A stretch of 64,000 nucleotides of DNA from Morinoia aosen (Eukaryota; Arthropoda; Malacostraca; Amphipoda; Talitridae): contig CM059575.1 of NCBI GenBank assembly GCA_030386875.1, positions 41,694,859 through 41,758,858 on the forward strand, given 5' to 3'. The notes under the pieces are model-generated. The model had not been told where the DNA came from. It did not search any database and worked only from the letters and a program-made list of their open reading frames with translations. Positions 1-11,656 of this stretch are shown here, in pieces. How positions within the stretch are numbered: the stretch's first letter is position 1; every line of letters starts with the position of its first letter. The position numbers were made by a program, and so were the translations under genes.

Positions 1-365
1 TAAGTGAAGTCTTGAAACTCTCAGATTTCGCCATTCCTTTGAAGCTTAAAATTCAATGCAAATACGACTGTGACCTAGATTATAATTGCTTCATGGGATA
101 TTAAGGATCAATGTATTTCCCGTCATTCATTCACAAAAACTTCAATCATAAAAAAGAAAAAGTTTCCACTACTTTCACTATTACTGAAAAACTTACTGTA
201 GTTTCACATTTGAACTTGATGCATCTCTTAATAAAATTTCTACGTGGCAACGTGAAACATATGAGTTGCTTTCCGCGTTTGTTATTCAGGAAGTTACGAG
301 CGTTGTCTTCAAAGATCGGAGTTTCTGCTTCTATATATGTAACATAATTGCACTAAAAGAAGAAG
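1..365. other. Unassigned AT-rich DNA
   Basis: I see no gene here. A short open frame at 111-347 has no recognisable domain and is probably chance. The stretch lies directly upstream of the Tc1-like transposase remnant. Confidence 0.5.
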
Positions 366-1345
366 ATGAAAGCCAAAAAGTTAGCTAATGACTTTATCAG
401 TAGTATTGTCGAGTTATATTAAAAAGTGAATGAATACCGAAGAGTATCCGAGGTATCAAAAATGCATGTGTACACAGTAGGATGTGTGATCCCTGAGTTA
501 AACAAATCTAACTCTATTTTTGAATTCCTACGAAGACAGTACTTAGGCTGCAAAGAGCTGGCTTGGTAGGAACGCCAAAACACTTCCATTTGTAACTCGT
601 CCCGAGGGCCGATGTAATATACAGAGTGCTGGATGGTCTGTTAATAAAAACACCATCAGTCGATGGCTTCATCAAGCAGGCCTATATATTCAACCGGCCT
701 AGAAAAACCCTTCTCAGGAAAAAAATTTCTTGTAGTGTAAAGTTCGTTAAACGGTAATTGAGAATATCAGACCCATTCTAAGATACTATTGTGAGGTGAG
801 ATGGAACACAACTGAATTTTCGAAATAAATTTTGAAAACCATGTTAGTAAAAAAGGAATGCTTATGCATCTAAAAACGCTATTTATCACTAAAATTTTAC
901 ATTGCTAGTATGGCTTGGGGATGCTTTTATTCAAGTGTAACAAAATAATTCAGCATTATAAAAGGAAGAAATAAACACCCGCTTATAAGGAGAAGTTTTT
1001 AATGAAAAACTCTAAATCTGTTACAACATTTCAGTTTCAGGACGATCGGGTTTTTCAACAAAACAATGATCCGAAGCATACAGGAAAAGCAACGTAAGAA
1101 TAGCTATACAGGAGATAAATATTACTGTAATGAGGTGGTGCATGGCGTAGTCAGTCGCCTGATCAAAATTCCATCGAAATTTTGTGAAGGCTTCTTAGAA
1201 AAATGTCCATGAAAGTAATCCTCATAGTATTAAAGATGAAGATTTCTGTTTAATAGGTTGGCCGTGTTTATCATACCAAACATTTTAGAAACTCATCAAA
1301 CGCTAAGTAAAGGCGCTTGGTGCTACACGCAAATTTTTTGCATTG
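366..1345 (+). pseudogene. Tc1-like DNA transposase, decayed
   Basis: This is a dead Tc1/mariner transposase read on the plus strand across several frames. At 366 an ATG opens a peptide starting MKAKKLANDFISSIVELY, which looks like the N-terminal helix-turn-helix of Tc1 transposases, interrupted by a stop. Near 640-670 comes a second helix-turn-helix-like peptide (NTISRWLHQAGL). Near 910 a MAWGCF peptide matches the conserved MVWGCF block, and near 1050-1095 VFQQNNDPKHTGKAT matches the catalytic QQDNDPKHT block with the second Asp kept. Numerous stops and frameshifts make it non-functional. I did not find clear terminal inverted repeats, so the element borders are not set. Family identity is fairly secure from the catalytic block; the end point is approximate. 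Confidence 0.7.
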
Positions 1346-1803
1346 AAATCTTTAAAGTATGTGCACAGTAAACATTTATTGGAGAAACTACTGCGATCTC
1401 CAACAAAATACAATGAGTATTAACAAGTGTAACTGAAATGAAATGAAGATTAAGTTTAGCAATTCATCAATCATCTTTCTAATATAGTACGTAAGAAAAT
1501 TCTTCGACAATGAAGAACTGAGACCAATTTTTATCCGTATAAGATAAGATCCGTGCAAGGTGTTGTATAACCCGAGGACCGATTGTACTTGGGTGTCCCG
1601 GAAACATCTGATTGTGTTTTCAAACTTAGTGAATAGGACTATGACTACTTTTCGGTGCATTTTGTACGAGATAGCTAGAAATAACTTACAAAGCACTTTT
1701 AACTTAACACAAAGTCAACAGCAACTTTTCATTTTAGCATTCCAGTCAATTAAATTTGATATTCTTTGTACACTTTGGTTTCCTGTGTAGAAAAAAGAAA
1801 ACT

Positions 1804-2124
1804 TCATTGCAACTGCGGCACGTCGTTCATAAGCTCCTCAAATTTAGCTTCAAGCTCATGAAGGATCTGAGGATGCGCCTTCCGCAGACTGCTTTCAATG
1901 AACTTGAGCTTCAAAATAAATTTTATATTATCGTCGTACAAAAGCCTGTAGACCTCATGCAGCCCGGAGTGAGGCACACGAGCCGCCTCGTCGCAGCCGG
2001 CAGGGCCGGCGGGGTGCGCAGGAGCGGCCGGCAGCGCCAGGCTGGCGTGGGGCGGCTGCCATGTGGCCCGCCCGGCCAGCGCCCCACTCGCCTCGTCCGC
2101 CACACCCTGCGCGTCTTCCATGTC
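1804..2124 (-). CDS. p53: p53 terminal exon: tetramerization domain and stop
   Basis: The exon starts after a good acceptor (pyrimidine-rich TTTCTTCATATCTGTAG, minus strand) in phase 0, matching the phase-0 donor of the 6026-6563 exon, and runs 106 codons to a stop at 1804. Residues 1-50 are Ala/Pro-rich and very GC-rich. Residues 55-80 (HEVYRLLYDDN, then IKFILKLKFIESSLRK) align with the p53 tetramerization domain: a beta strand with E, Y and L at the usual positions, a short turn where vertebrates have the Gly-Arg pair, and a helix with F, L, F and E in register. A further charged helix (residues 84-100) follows and is reminiscent of the extra helix some p53-family members carry. Glycine of the turn is replaced by Asp. 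A possible AATAAA polyadenylation signal on the minus strand lies at 1375-1380, about 0.4 kb past the stop. Confidence 0.72.
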   Translation of the reverse strand, partial: DMEDAQGVADEASGALAGRATWQPPHASLALPAAPAHPAGPAGCDEAARVPHSGLHEVYRLLYDDNIKFILKLKFIESSLRKAHPQILHELEAKFEELMNDVPQLQ

Positions 2125-3642
2125 CTACAGATATGAAGAAATGTGCTTGGAGTTATTGCTTCTAAGGTCTCTGGTTATGACAATGGAAGCTTGCTCGAAT
2201 GGCTAATAACTAAATCTTAGTTTGTTATTTAACGTAACCCTTCTTAACCTCGTTTAATCTGTTCTATATTGATCTTGAAATTTTAATAATTCTAGCTGAA
2301 AGATACGTTAGCTTATGAGAAACATATTTTTTAAATCGCAATTCCGATCGACCTCTACTAACGCGAGGCCAATAATCTACCAAATCATAATTTTCCCATG
2401 TTTCTCAAAATGGATGATTGCTGGATAGGTTTTTTAAATTTAAAATTGAAATTAAGTTTCATAGCAGGAGACTTGAATCAGCCTAAGAATTGCGCAAAGT
2501 TTACATGTAATTAGATTTATAAGGGTTAAGCTACCAAACTAACTCTTCAGGAACTAAAATCCTTTTGGAGATCTCCGGTGTGACCAAGGTAGGCCACCAA
2601 CAGCCAGTGAACCATTGATGTGGTAGGCAGAGTCGAGCCCTGCACAGCGGCTCAGCAAAGCAAATTCAGTTCAAACAAAGACAAACAAACCTCAACCCGA
2701 ATGCGAAAACAAATCTGCCTGGTGAAATTTTGTTGAAAATTTCGTAGTCGGGACCGCATGATTTCGAACGAGCAAAATTACTTCTTTCACTGAACTTCCA
2801 TTCATAAATTGCCGCTGTAGGTGCTGTTTACTTGGCAGAAAAGTGCATAATTACCATCAAATACAAAAATAATGGTAGAAGTACATCACAGAGGATAACA
2901 GGCATGTTGTGTTCAATTTTCAGACTTGAAATTGAAAATATTTTCATTTTTTTTGCAATATTTCAACATTTGATGGGTGATATTTAGCAATGCATATACG
3001 ACACTCTGTATGGCTGATCCAAACCTGAAACTGCTTCTTGCACTTCTGATTTGCAGTACATTATATACTCGAGATGTGACGCCAATTAAGATGCCGCCGC
3101 TCATTTGAACAACGCGGAGCATCATCAGCTCCAACGTGACATCTGGCAAATCTTGCTCCTGTAACCATCGCTATGAATACTCTGATGTTGCAAAGAATCT
3201 GAATAAATTTGACCTGCCAGAGGAAGCTGGAACAGTGCAGGCGAAAGAGAGCATTGCTCGAGTCGGCCTTATGTTTTTGCAAAATGATATTCTTGAAAAC
3301 AGCCACATCTTAGCCGGGTCTTTTAAAAGAACTCTCGCATATCTTACTACTTTGGTTTCCTATTTATGTATATTTCCGTATTAGCCTGCAAAGGAAGACA
3401 GTTGCACTTCAGGCATAAGCCTCTAAAGGCCCTTTTACATTGACGGTGTCTTCGCGCTCCACACCGTCGCTCCATCCCGCGAGTCAATAAGCTCTGCCCA
3501 CAGCAAAGCAAAATAACCCATATTGCCACGCTCACGGTAAGGAGCGGCAACATTCAGCATGCTAAATATTGGCGGCGTGCACTGCCAATTAACAACGTTC
3601 AGTTGCACCTGAAACTATAGAGAGCATGTGTAGTCATGGCTT
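2125..3642. other. p53 intron sequence, left part
   Basis: This is intron between the last two p53 exons. I see no gene. A segment at about 3428-3560 begins AAGGCCCTTTTACATTGACG, close to the end of the MITE at 52865-53426 (AGGCCCGTTTACACTATCC), so it may be a remnant of that family. A second stretch of similar style lies at about 5400-5545. Confidence 0.4.
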
Positions 3643-4838
3643 CAGTGTTGAGCACGCAACTTTTAAAATGTTGCAGCGCAACCGCAAACGCAACACCACA
3701 AAAAAAGTTGCGACGCAACCGCAACAACAATTTTGAAAAAACCAAAGTTGCGATCGCAACCGCAACTTTTTAATTATTAAATACAATTTTAATTAGATAT
3801 TGGTCAATTTATTTTACGTATATATTACTATGTATAATAATAATATTAGGATATTCAAAATAGTGCATTGTATTACTGAAAAAAATAATAGATCGAGTAA
3901 ATGTGTGGACTAGGATTTTAATTACATATCAAGGTACTGAAAGAAACGTTTCATTTATAAATATAGCATGGAAAATGAAAGGAATTCCATTTTCTAATAA
4001 TGTTGAAAAGGTACTCAGCTATTAGTTATATTTTCATGAGAGTTCTGTATATATGACAAAAAAATTAGAAAAAAAAGTGCAGAACATTTGTACACCCTTT
4101 ATGACGCATAAAGAAAAATCATGTATAATGCTCCTGTAATATATGATGTTCCTCTGCTTTTTGTTGTTCCTCTGTTATGATTTTATAGTTGTTTATGATC
4201 TCAATGTGACAATGGCAATGCACTGTAATGACGATCAACGTTGCCTTTCAAAAATATTAGCATTTTAAAATGTTTTTCTGAATGCCGAGCAAATCGTGGT
4301 CTCAAAATTTCTTTGCCTAAGGAGAACAGTCGTTCGACCGCAGCGCTCGATGGTATTGGAACGTTAAATTGGATGAACGAAACGACAAATTCACTTAAAT
4401 TGAAGAAAACCGCTCTGCGAACATCAGGGTGGCTAGTTTTGTTGGTTACTGGCTGTTTCAGCTAATCAACTCACATCATTCCGAATAACATATGTTTTAT
4501 AATGAGTTACATTAAATATACTTATGTACTGTAAGCCACGTGTATGTGTATCACTGTATCGCCTAATGCTAATAATAAACGATTGCAAGACGGGTTGTAC
4601 CATGTGCGGTTTAGTTCCAAACGAGTATGAAACGCGTATAAAATTTGATTGAAGTTATTTTACAAATTAAATTACCATCGGGATGTTGTGGTTGCGAGTT
4701 GTGGCCTGACACGTCGAATATTGTTGCGATCGCAACAAATTCGCCACTTTCCAAAAATTGTTGCGGCGCAACGGCAACAGAAAAAGTTGCGACCGCAATT
4801 GCCACCGCAACTTGTTGCGGCGCAAGTGCCCAACACTG
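3643..4838 (-). mobile_element. hAT-type DNA transposon, internally deleted
   Basis: This 1196-bp element lies in the last p53 intron. Its ends are inverted repeats beginning CAGTGTTGAGCAC on the left and CAGTGTTGGGCAC on the reverse complement of the right. An 8-bp target duplication flanks it (CATGGCTT at 3635-3642, CATGGTTT at 4839-4846, one mismatch), which is the hAT signature. The first about 130 bp and last about 120 bp are full of CGCAAC/GTTGCG motifs in both orientations, typical of subterminal transposase-binding sites. The interior keeps only the C-terminal part of the transposase on the minus strand. It is non-autonomous. Confidence 0.85.
4201..4461 (-). pseudogene. hAT transposase C-terminal dimerization fragment
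   Basis: This minus-strand open frame of about 86 codons without an ATG encodes the hAT C-terminal dimerization region. The diagnostic part reads VPIPSSAAVERLFSLGKEIL followed by a charged stretch and then MLIFLKGN, matching the conserved SSAAVERLFS...LLFLKGN pattern of the family. It ends at a TGA at 4201-4203. The DDE catalytic core is missing, so this copy cannot make active transposase. It sits inside the 3643-4838 element and reads toward its left end. Confidence 0.75.
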
Positions 4839-4846
4839 CATGGTTT

Positions 4847-6025
4847 ACATATTATGGAGCAAAGAAGAAATTAAAACTCCTATCGGAAAATATAAAGAAT
4901 TTCGGTGTTTATGGAACTTTAAGGTCGCAGAGTGTAAAAACAGTGTCCAGGAAGATGCTTATAAAAATAGCATCTCACTCCCCAAATTATGATATTGCAA
5001 TAGTTAAAATGAAAATTCAAACACTGAGGGGCCAGGATAGGAAATAGCTCTCACTGTTAAAAAAAGTCGAAGAAATATACACTGCGTATGCAAACGAAAA
5101 ATTAATTACAGTGTAATTAAACTGCGCTATGTACATTGCTCTCAAGAAAAGTACTTCAAAGCACGGAAAACATTCGGCAGGTGGAATTAGAAGACTATTT
5201 AAATTAAAGGAAAAGTAAAAAAAAGTACACCTACAAATTAGTAATTGGTATTTATTGTTTCTTTCTATTTACAGTGTTTTTTAAGGTAATTGGGTAGTAT
5301 TCAAGTTTTTTAGAGTATTAGCGTTTTATTTCTTCAAATTATTCTGCAAATATTCTGCAAATTGTTCTCCCAAGTATTCTGTAAGAAATGCAAGAGCAAT
5401 ACTGACGATTGCTGTCTCTGGGGAAGGAGCGTCGTGTTGAGCGGCAGTGTAAAAGCAAGCCAGTGTACACTGACGCTCAATCCTCTCGTGGGAGGAGCTA
5501 TAGTAAGTTTACTATCGCTCCACACCACTAGTGTAAAATGAGCTTAACATCACTCCTTCTCTCACTTTGCTACCCTTTATTCCAAAATTCAGTAAAAAAA
5601 TTTTATAGCAAAGATCCATGCAGTCGTTGTCCTAGCTTGGATTGAACCTATCGATTGCTTTTCATGCAAGAACACACTAAAAAATGAACGGAAAGAGGAA
5701 CAGAAATAATTTCCAGCCGAGAAAGTCTATCTACTTTCACTTGTAATATGAGTTATTTTTTTTCAACGCCTACAATATTGATAAAACAAGTATTATTGTT
5801 TCAAAAAATCATTTCATCGAGCTGGATCTGCATCGATCATAGGCGTTCGGAAATGCTTTGCACGATGTGAAATGTAGTGAGCCAATTTTCCGAGTGAATA
5901 ATGCGAACACGAAGACAAAAGTGAAAAAGATAAACACATGTATGAGAACATTGTTCAATATTACCCACCACTTAGTACAATGATCATTCACATCTAGGTT
6001 AAAAGTAAACCTGAGCCTCACTTAC
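4847..6025. other. p53 intron sequence without recognised gene
   Basis: AT-rich intronic DNA. The segment 5400-5545 carries short GC-richer inverted pieces such as TTACACTAGTGGTGTGGAGCG (minus strand) and may be a worn MITE. No coding signal is visible. Confidence 0.4.
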
Positions 6026-6563
6026 AGTGCGCGGTCTTTTAGCAGGAATTCGTTGGGCAGTAAATAAAGAGACACTTGATTTCGTGGCAGTCTGGTCAGC
6101 AACTCCCGGAAGTTCATAACTCTCCGCAGACTGCGCAGCAAGCAGTCGTTTGATCCACTGTTCATTTGAGTCCAAGTTCAGCGAGTCCTGAGAATCACTA
6201 AGCTCATACTGAGATGGTTTGTTTTGCCATGTTATTTTAGCAGAATGACCAGCCAGACGTTTTTCATCTGAATTACCAAGAGCTGTTTTCTGCTCCGAGT
6301 CCGCGCTCCCTTGTCGATCAAGTGGCCTGGACAATTCAGGAATCGTTTCAAGTGTTTGGAAGACGGCTTGTGAGTTATCAAAAGCATCTGATACTTCGTT
6401 ACTAGAGGGAGTAGGCTTCGTCAGTTCAAATTCTTCTTTCACTGTTGAAATTTTACCGCTTTTTTTCTTCTTATTGGTGCCAGGATCAATTTTTTCTTTA
6501 GAGTCGCGAGTTGGTAGAGCGCAAACTTTGACGTAGAAATTCTGACGTCCCAATACTTGAGCA
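6026..6563 (-). CDS. p53: p53 exon: end of DNA-binding domain, basic region, linker
   Basis: The exon follows a strong acceptor (TTTGTTTCAG, minus strand), continues phase 2 from the 14349 donor, and ends in phase 0 at CGCACT followed by GTAAGT. It starts AQVLGRQNFYVKVCALPTRD, which matches the last beta strand and the start of helix 2 of the p53 core domain. The Lys at the human R273 position is also seen in the fly protein; the human R280 position is kept as Arg. A basic run KKKKSGK follows, probably the nuclear localisation signal, then a Ser-rich acidic linker of about 130 residues with several SQ or TQ-like pairs, and a second basic patch PAKRPRT at the donor. If the donor were skipped, translation would run nine more residues to a stop at 5999, giving a short isoform without tetramerization domain. 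Confidence 0.88.
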
Positions 6564-7457
6564 CTGAAACAAATGGGAAAAGTAGGTACAAGAAATTTAC
6601 TTTCTAATGAAGATGTATTTGATGAAAAATTGTTCACTCTTAATTTCTGTAGATTATTATTTACTCAATGATACATATTTGTTAGTAAATCACGGTATTT
6701 GAGTGTATCTTCATATAACGCTGAAGAATTAAAACCAGCAATATCATTATTGGGATTCTGTTTTACTTGCCTTAATTTAGTGTTGTTGATTGAATGTTTT
6801 CACAAGTTTTACTTTGAGAATTTTAAGTTCATTGAAAAATTCCACAATTCCACAAAAGAAAATATGCATAATCCTACGTAAGAAATCAAAAATAGAGTGA
6901 ATGATTACTCGAGTCTTGCACTTATTTTATACTTTCCGTCACAGAAATCGCAATGAATCACCAACAGTCGTAACTCTAGTAGTTTATTCAGTATGAAAAT
7001 GAGTTACATCAAATAAGGGAACATGCACTATTGCAATATGATGAACATATCAATTTAAATTAAATGTGCACCACTGCAGAGATATTCATCTCATTGTTAG
7101 TTTACTAAAAACAAATATAATAAAATACGTACTGATTGAATAAAAAGCTAGTCGTGTGCATGTACTTTGTAACATATTTAACTATTATCAATAATTGTTC
7201 AATGGAGAAGAAAAGTATACAAAACATTGAATTTGAACGCTTCTATCTTATCAATCCCAACCAAACCTGTTAGTGTAAGAGAAAGGGAAAAATGCTTTAT
7301 CAAAATAGACCAAGAAAGTAAAGTAATTAACATTGGAGGAAAAATGAGGTGCCGAAATTTATTGATTAGAAATAATCCCAGTGAATAATTTTTTTCACAA
7401 ATAACAAGGTGAATTATACTAACCTATTTAAGTCACACGATTCACTTCAGAACACGT
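6564..7457. other. p53 intron sequence, no recognised gene
   Basis: AT-rich intron between p53 exons 14349-14556 and 6026-6563. I see no open frame with recognisable similarity and no clear repeat. Confidence 0.4.
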
Positions 7458-7727
7458 GGCTACCCTCCCATAGGGAGGATAAGCCCGGTATATGTATATG
7501 TATGTACGTGAATTTTTCGATAAAGCGGCTTATGTTCTAATTCCACACTTAGTTGTGCCCATCCCATACTAAATGATACATCTCGTTTTATTGAAGTTTT
7601 CTTTAAACGCATAAAACAATTGACTTTCAATTTACAGGGGCTCTTGTAAAACAGTATTTAGGCATGATAGAACTTACTCCAATTTCTCGTAAATTTTTCT
7701 CACTGCTTCTTTCTGAAAAAGAACATG
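7458..7727 (+). repeat. Direct repeat A: LINE 3' end plus flank
   Basis: This 270-bp block is a near copy of 11890-12163. It starts with the last about 50 bp of the LINE at 8784-11945 (hairpin CCTCCCATAGGGAGG, AAGCCCGG, then a TATG/TGTA tail) and continues into about 220 bp of the same non-LINE flank, ending at GAACATG. I count about five substitutions plus a tail-length difference between the copies. Two copies of one target, each joined to the LINE tail at the same base, point to a segmental duplication or a template-switch product rather than two independent insertions. Confidence 0.85.
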
Positions 7728-8783
7728 TTGTTTGTTTGTTTCAGAAAAAAGTATAAACAAATACATTTTACTCCATAACAAGTTATAATTAAATCCGTTC
7801 CTCTATCACCACTTTTACACCGTATAATAAAACAAGTCGACTTTGTTATACGCTACAGTTTGCTGAAATGAAAGTTAGAAGAACTGATATTCTACACCAT
7901 TACTGATATTCTACACCATTAGAGTTTATTTTATTTAATGGTATGCTGAAAAACCAATCATTGTTAATTATTAAACACATCCTTTACTTCGTCTTTTATC
8001 CAATCAAGTGTAAATAGAACCGGCAGTCCCACCCACCGACTGTTCATTGAAGAGCTCTGAAGAATCCGCAAGTTAGGTCTTTGCGTTTATTAAAAACGTT
8101 TTCATAACTTGAGAATCGCGTTTCGGAAAAAAGTTTTCTCCATTGAGAGTATTTTTCTCTTGCACGAAGATTCTGCTGCACATGTAGGAATTGCATGCTG
8201 CGTACTTCACTGTATTTGATTAAGTTAATTACTCGACATCCGTCAGCATCACATCATTTTCAACGATCGAGTAACGCAGATCTCAAAACTCAAGCTTCGC
8301 ATGCATTGGGAAGTCCATCTGTTCTCAGCAGAAGCTCTCCCTCTAAAATTTTTAAAAACAGTTCACGACAAAATGAAGGGAAAATTAGCAATTTTTCATT
8401 TAATCTCGTCAGCCAAATCAAATATTCAAAACCAAAGATGAATTTTACATATTAACAAATTATTGTCGATCAGTAGAGGCATACAAGCAGATAATTTGGG
8501 GCACGATCTTCACGCGTTTTTAGCTTCACGTGTTCGTGCCGTCAGTTCCTTTAATAAAATCCTCATGGAACGGTACTTGCAAAGCTCAGCTGTTAGATAT
8601 TCTGAACTGCCCTTAAATTTCTGTTGCACATATTTTCATTCGCTTACCTTCATTTTTATTTGTCGTCTTGCTTCAATTATGTGATAGGAAAGATCGTTTG
8701 TTGAATTAGCCACACCGATAATTATGAGTTATAGGACAATAACTGTATACGCCATGCATCTAATATTTCATTTTAAATTTTTC
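7728..8783. other. Spacer between repeat A and LINE body
   Basis: The first about 40 bp (GTTTGTTTCAG, an A-run, GTATAAACAA) resemble the LINE interior at 9278-9310. The remainder is AT-rich with no recognised gene. Short perfect repeats such as ACTGATATTCTACACCATTA occur twice at about 7880-7922. Confidence 0.5.
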
Positions 8784-11656
8784 GGAAGAATGATGTTAAA
8801 CCGGAAGATGGATGTATTGGCCTTGAGTGAGACGAAATTGAAGGGTAGTGGTGAGTTGATGTTTGGGAGTGTGGGAGGAAGAGTGTCTGGAGTACGTGGG
8901 GGACATGCAAGAGAGGGTGTGGCTATATTATTGAGTGTAAGAATCAGAGAGAAAGTAGTTGAATGGGGTGAGGTGTGATCAAGAATTATGTGGGTGCGAA
9001 TGAAATGGGGGGAAGAGTCCTGGGTGTTTGTGAGCGCGTACGGACCGGGATCGGAGAGGAGTGGGGAAGAGAGAGAGGAGTTTTGGGAGAAATTGTCCGA
9101 GTGTGTGGCTGGAGTGGGGAGTGGTTGTAGAGTTGTGGTGATGGGGGACCTGAATGCAAGAGTGGGTGACGAGGTGGTGGATGGTGTTGTTGGTAAGTAC
9201 GGAGTAGCTGGGGTGAATGAGAGTGGGGATTTCTTGGTGGGGTTATGTGTGGAGAGTGAGTTATTGGTTGGGAATAGTTTGTTTCAGAAAAAAAGTATAA
9301 ACAAGTATACATATGTGAGGACGAATGGAGGTGTGATAGAGGAGAGAGCATTGATGGATTATATTTTGGTTAGCAGGGGAGTGATGGGTCGTTTGCTCGA
9401 TGTGCATGTGTTCCGTGGTGAGATGAATGGGATTTCGGATCATTATTTGGTGGAAGGAAAGCTGAGAGTTAGTGGAATGTGGGGAGGAGTGTAAAAAGGA
9501 GGAGTGGAAGGGAGGTGTTAAATGTAAGCAAGTTACATGATTCTGAGCGTGAGTGTGAGTATCAGGAGAAGATGAAAGTGGAGTATGGGAGGGTGAAGGA
9601 AAGTGAGGTGGGTGGAGTGGAAGGGGAATGGAAGTTGTTTAAAGATGCGGTGGAAAAATGTGCAAGGGAAGTGTGTGGGGTAAGGAAGGTTGGAGGGGGG
9701 ATTAGAAAGGGGAGTGAATGGTGGAACGGAGAAGTAGGAGCGGCTGTGGAAAGAAAACGGGGGGCGTTCGAAAGGTGGCTGCAACGAGGCAACCAGCAAA
9801 ATTTTGAAGAGTATAAGGAGAGGAAGAAAGAGGTACAAAGAATGGTAAGGAGAGCGAAGAGGGCGGCGGATGAGGAATGGGGGAGGAAGTTGGGAGGGGA
9901 TTTCATGGAGAGAAGGAAGGTTTTCTGGAAGGAAGTGAAGAGAATTAGGAAGGGTCAGGTGGAGAATGAGGCAAGAGTGAAGGATACAAATGGTAGGCTG
10001 CTAGTGAAGAGTTGTGAGGTGAGAAAGAGATGGGCGGAGTATTTTGAGGAACTGCTGAACGTGAGGGATGATAGGATTGCGAGAGTAGTAGCTGTTGGAA
10101 GTGATGTTAGAATGCCTGTGTTTGGTGAAGTGAATAGAAGTCGAATAAGAAGTGCAGAGGTGAGATGTGCGTTGGATGAAATGAAAAATGGGAAAGCTCC
10201 AGGTTTGGATGGCTGCACGGTTGAATGTCTAAAGAAAGGAGGAAATGTGGTTATAGAATGGTTGGTGCGTTTATTAAATGTGTGTTTCGAGGCTAGTAAA
10301 GTGCCGGTTGATTGGAGTAGCGCGTGCGTAGTTCCGTTGTACAAGGGGAAAGGTGACAGGTATGAGTGCAGTAATTCTAGGGGTATAAGTCTACTGAGTG
10401 TCGTTGGGAAGCTGTATGGAAGAGTGTTAATTGGAAGAGTGAGAGTGTTGACGGATCGTGTGCTTGCTGAAGAACAGTGTGGTTTTAGGTGTGGTAGAGG
10501 TTGTGTGGATCAAATGTTTGCTGTGAGGCAGGTGAATGAAAAATACTTATCAAAGGGAAAGGATGTATATTGGGCATTTATGGATCTAGAGAAGGCGTAT
10601 GACAGAGTGGATCGCAAGGCTCTATGGCAAGTGGTAAGTTTGTATGGAGTGGGTGGGAGACTGTTGAATGCGATCAAGAGTTTCTATATTGATAGCAGAG
10701 CATGTGTGAGAGTAGGGAATGAGGTGAGTGAATGGTTCCCAGTTGTGACAGGTGTGAGACAGGGATGTGTGATGTCGCCGTGGTTGTTTAACTTGTTTAT
10801 GGATGGTGTGGTGAGAGAAGTGAATGCCAGAGTGTTGGGAAAAGGTGCGCAGTTGGTGGGACGAAATGGTATGTATTGGGAAGTGTGCAGCTGTTGTTTG
10901 CAGATGATACAGCGCTTGTGGCTGATTCAGAGGAAAAACTGAGGAGACTGGTTGCAGAGTTTGGTAGAGTGTGCGAAAGGCGGAAATTGAGGGTAAATGT
11001 GAATAAAAGTAAGGTGATGAGATGTTCAAGAGGTGGAGTGTTTGGAACTTTGGATGTGAGGTTGAATGGGGAAGTTTTAGAGGAGGTAGAGCATTTTAGG
11101 TACCTCGGTTCGGATGTGACTGTTAAGGATAGTATGGAAGTAGAAGTGAAGCATCGAGTGAGTGTAGGTTGTAAGACATTGGGTGCAATGAGGAAAGTTT
11201 TTGAATGCAGGAGTTTGAGTATGAATGTTAAGAGGGGACTGTATTTGATTGTGCCAGTTTTGTTGTATGGAGCAGAGTCCTGGAGGTTGAGAGCAGCTGA
11301 GAGGAGGAAGTTGGATGTGTTTGAGATGAAGTGTTTGAGGAACATGTATGGAGTAACTAGAAGAGATAGGATCAGGAAATGAGTTGACGGGGCAGACGGG
11401 TGTTATCAAAAAGTTGAGCAGGCGAGTGGATGAAAGAGTGCTTGGATGGTTTGGGCTTGTTGAAAGAATGAATGTTGAGCGACTGGTGAAAAAGATATAT
11501 ATGTCGGAAGGGAGTGGTCTTCGAGCGCGAGGTAGACCACGGATGAGTTGGATGGATGGTGTGCGACGTGCTTTGTATGAGAGGGGTCTGACTGTGGACG
11601 TGGCGAGAGGGATGGCTGCGGACAGAAGTGAGTGGGGGCAGTGTATAAGGAGGTAA
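8784..11656 (+). pseudogene. LINE ORF: endonuclease and reverse transcriptase, frameshifted
   Basis: The endonuclease begins with MDVLALSETKLKG, continues with VFVSAYGPGSE and VVVMGDLNARVGDE, and ends near GISDHYLVEG, covering the catalytic E, N, D and H motifs. The frame is broken by a TGA near 8976 and shifts near 9480. The reverse transcriptase runs from about 9479: GKAPGLDG, SRGISLLSVVGKLYGRVL, EEQCGFRCGRGCVDQ, AFMDLEKAYDRVD, RQGCVMSPWLFN. After a frameshift near 10860 it continues with LLFADDTALVAD at about 10890 (catalytic FADD). A further break at 11382 precedes the C-terminal region, which ends GRPRMSWMDGVRRAL. Only a few lesions are present, so the copy is fairly young. It shares this layout with LINE proteins often annotated as craniofacial development protein 2-like. 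Confidence 0.85.

Noticed and set aside
4649-5047. Plus-strand frames at the right end of the hAT element
   Set aside because: They translate the GTTGCG subterminal motifs; the real remnant reads on the minus strand at 4201-4461.
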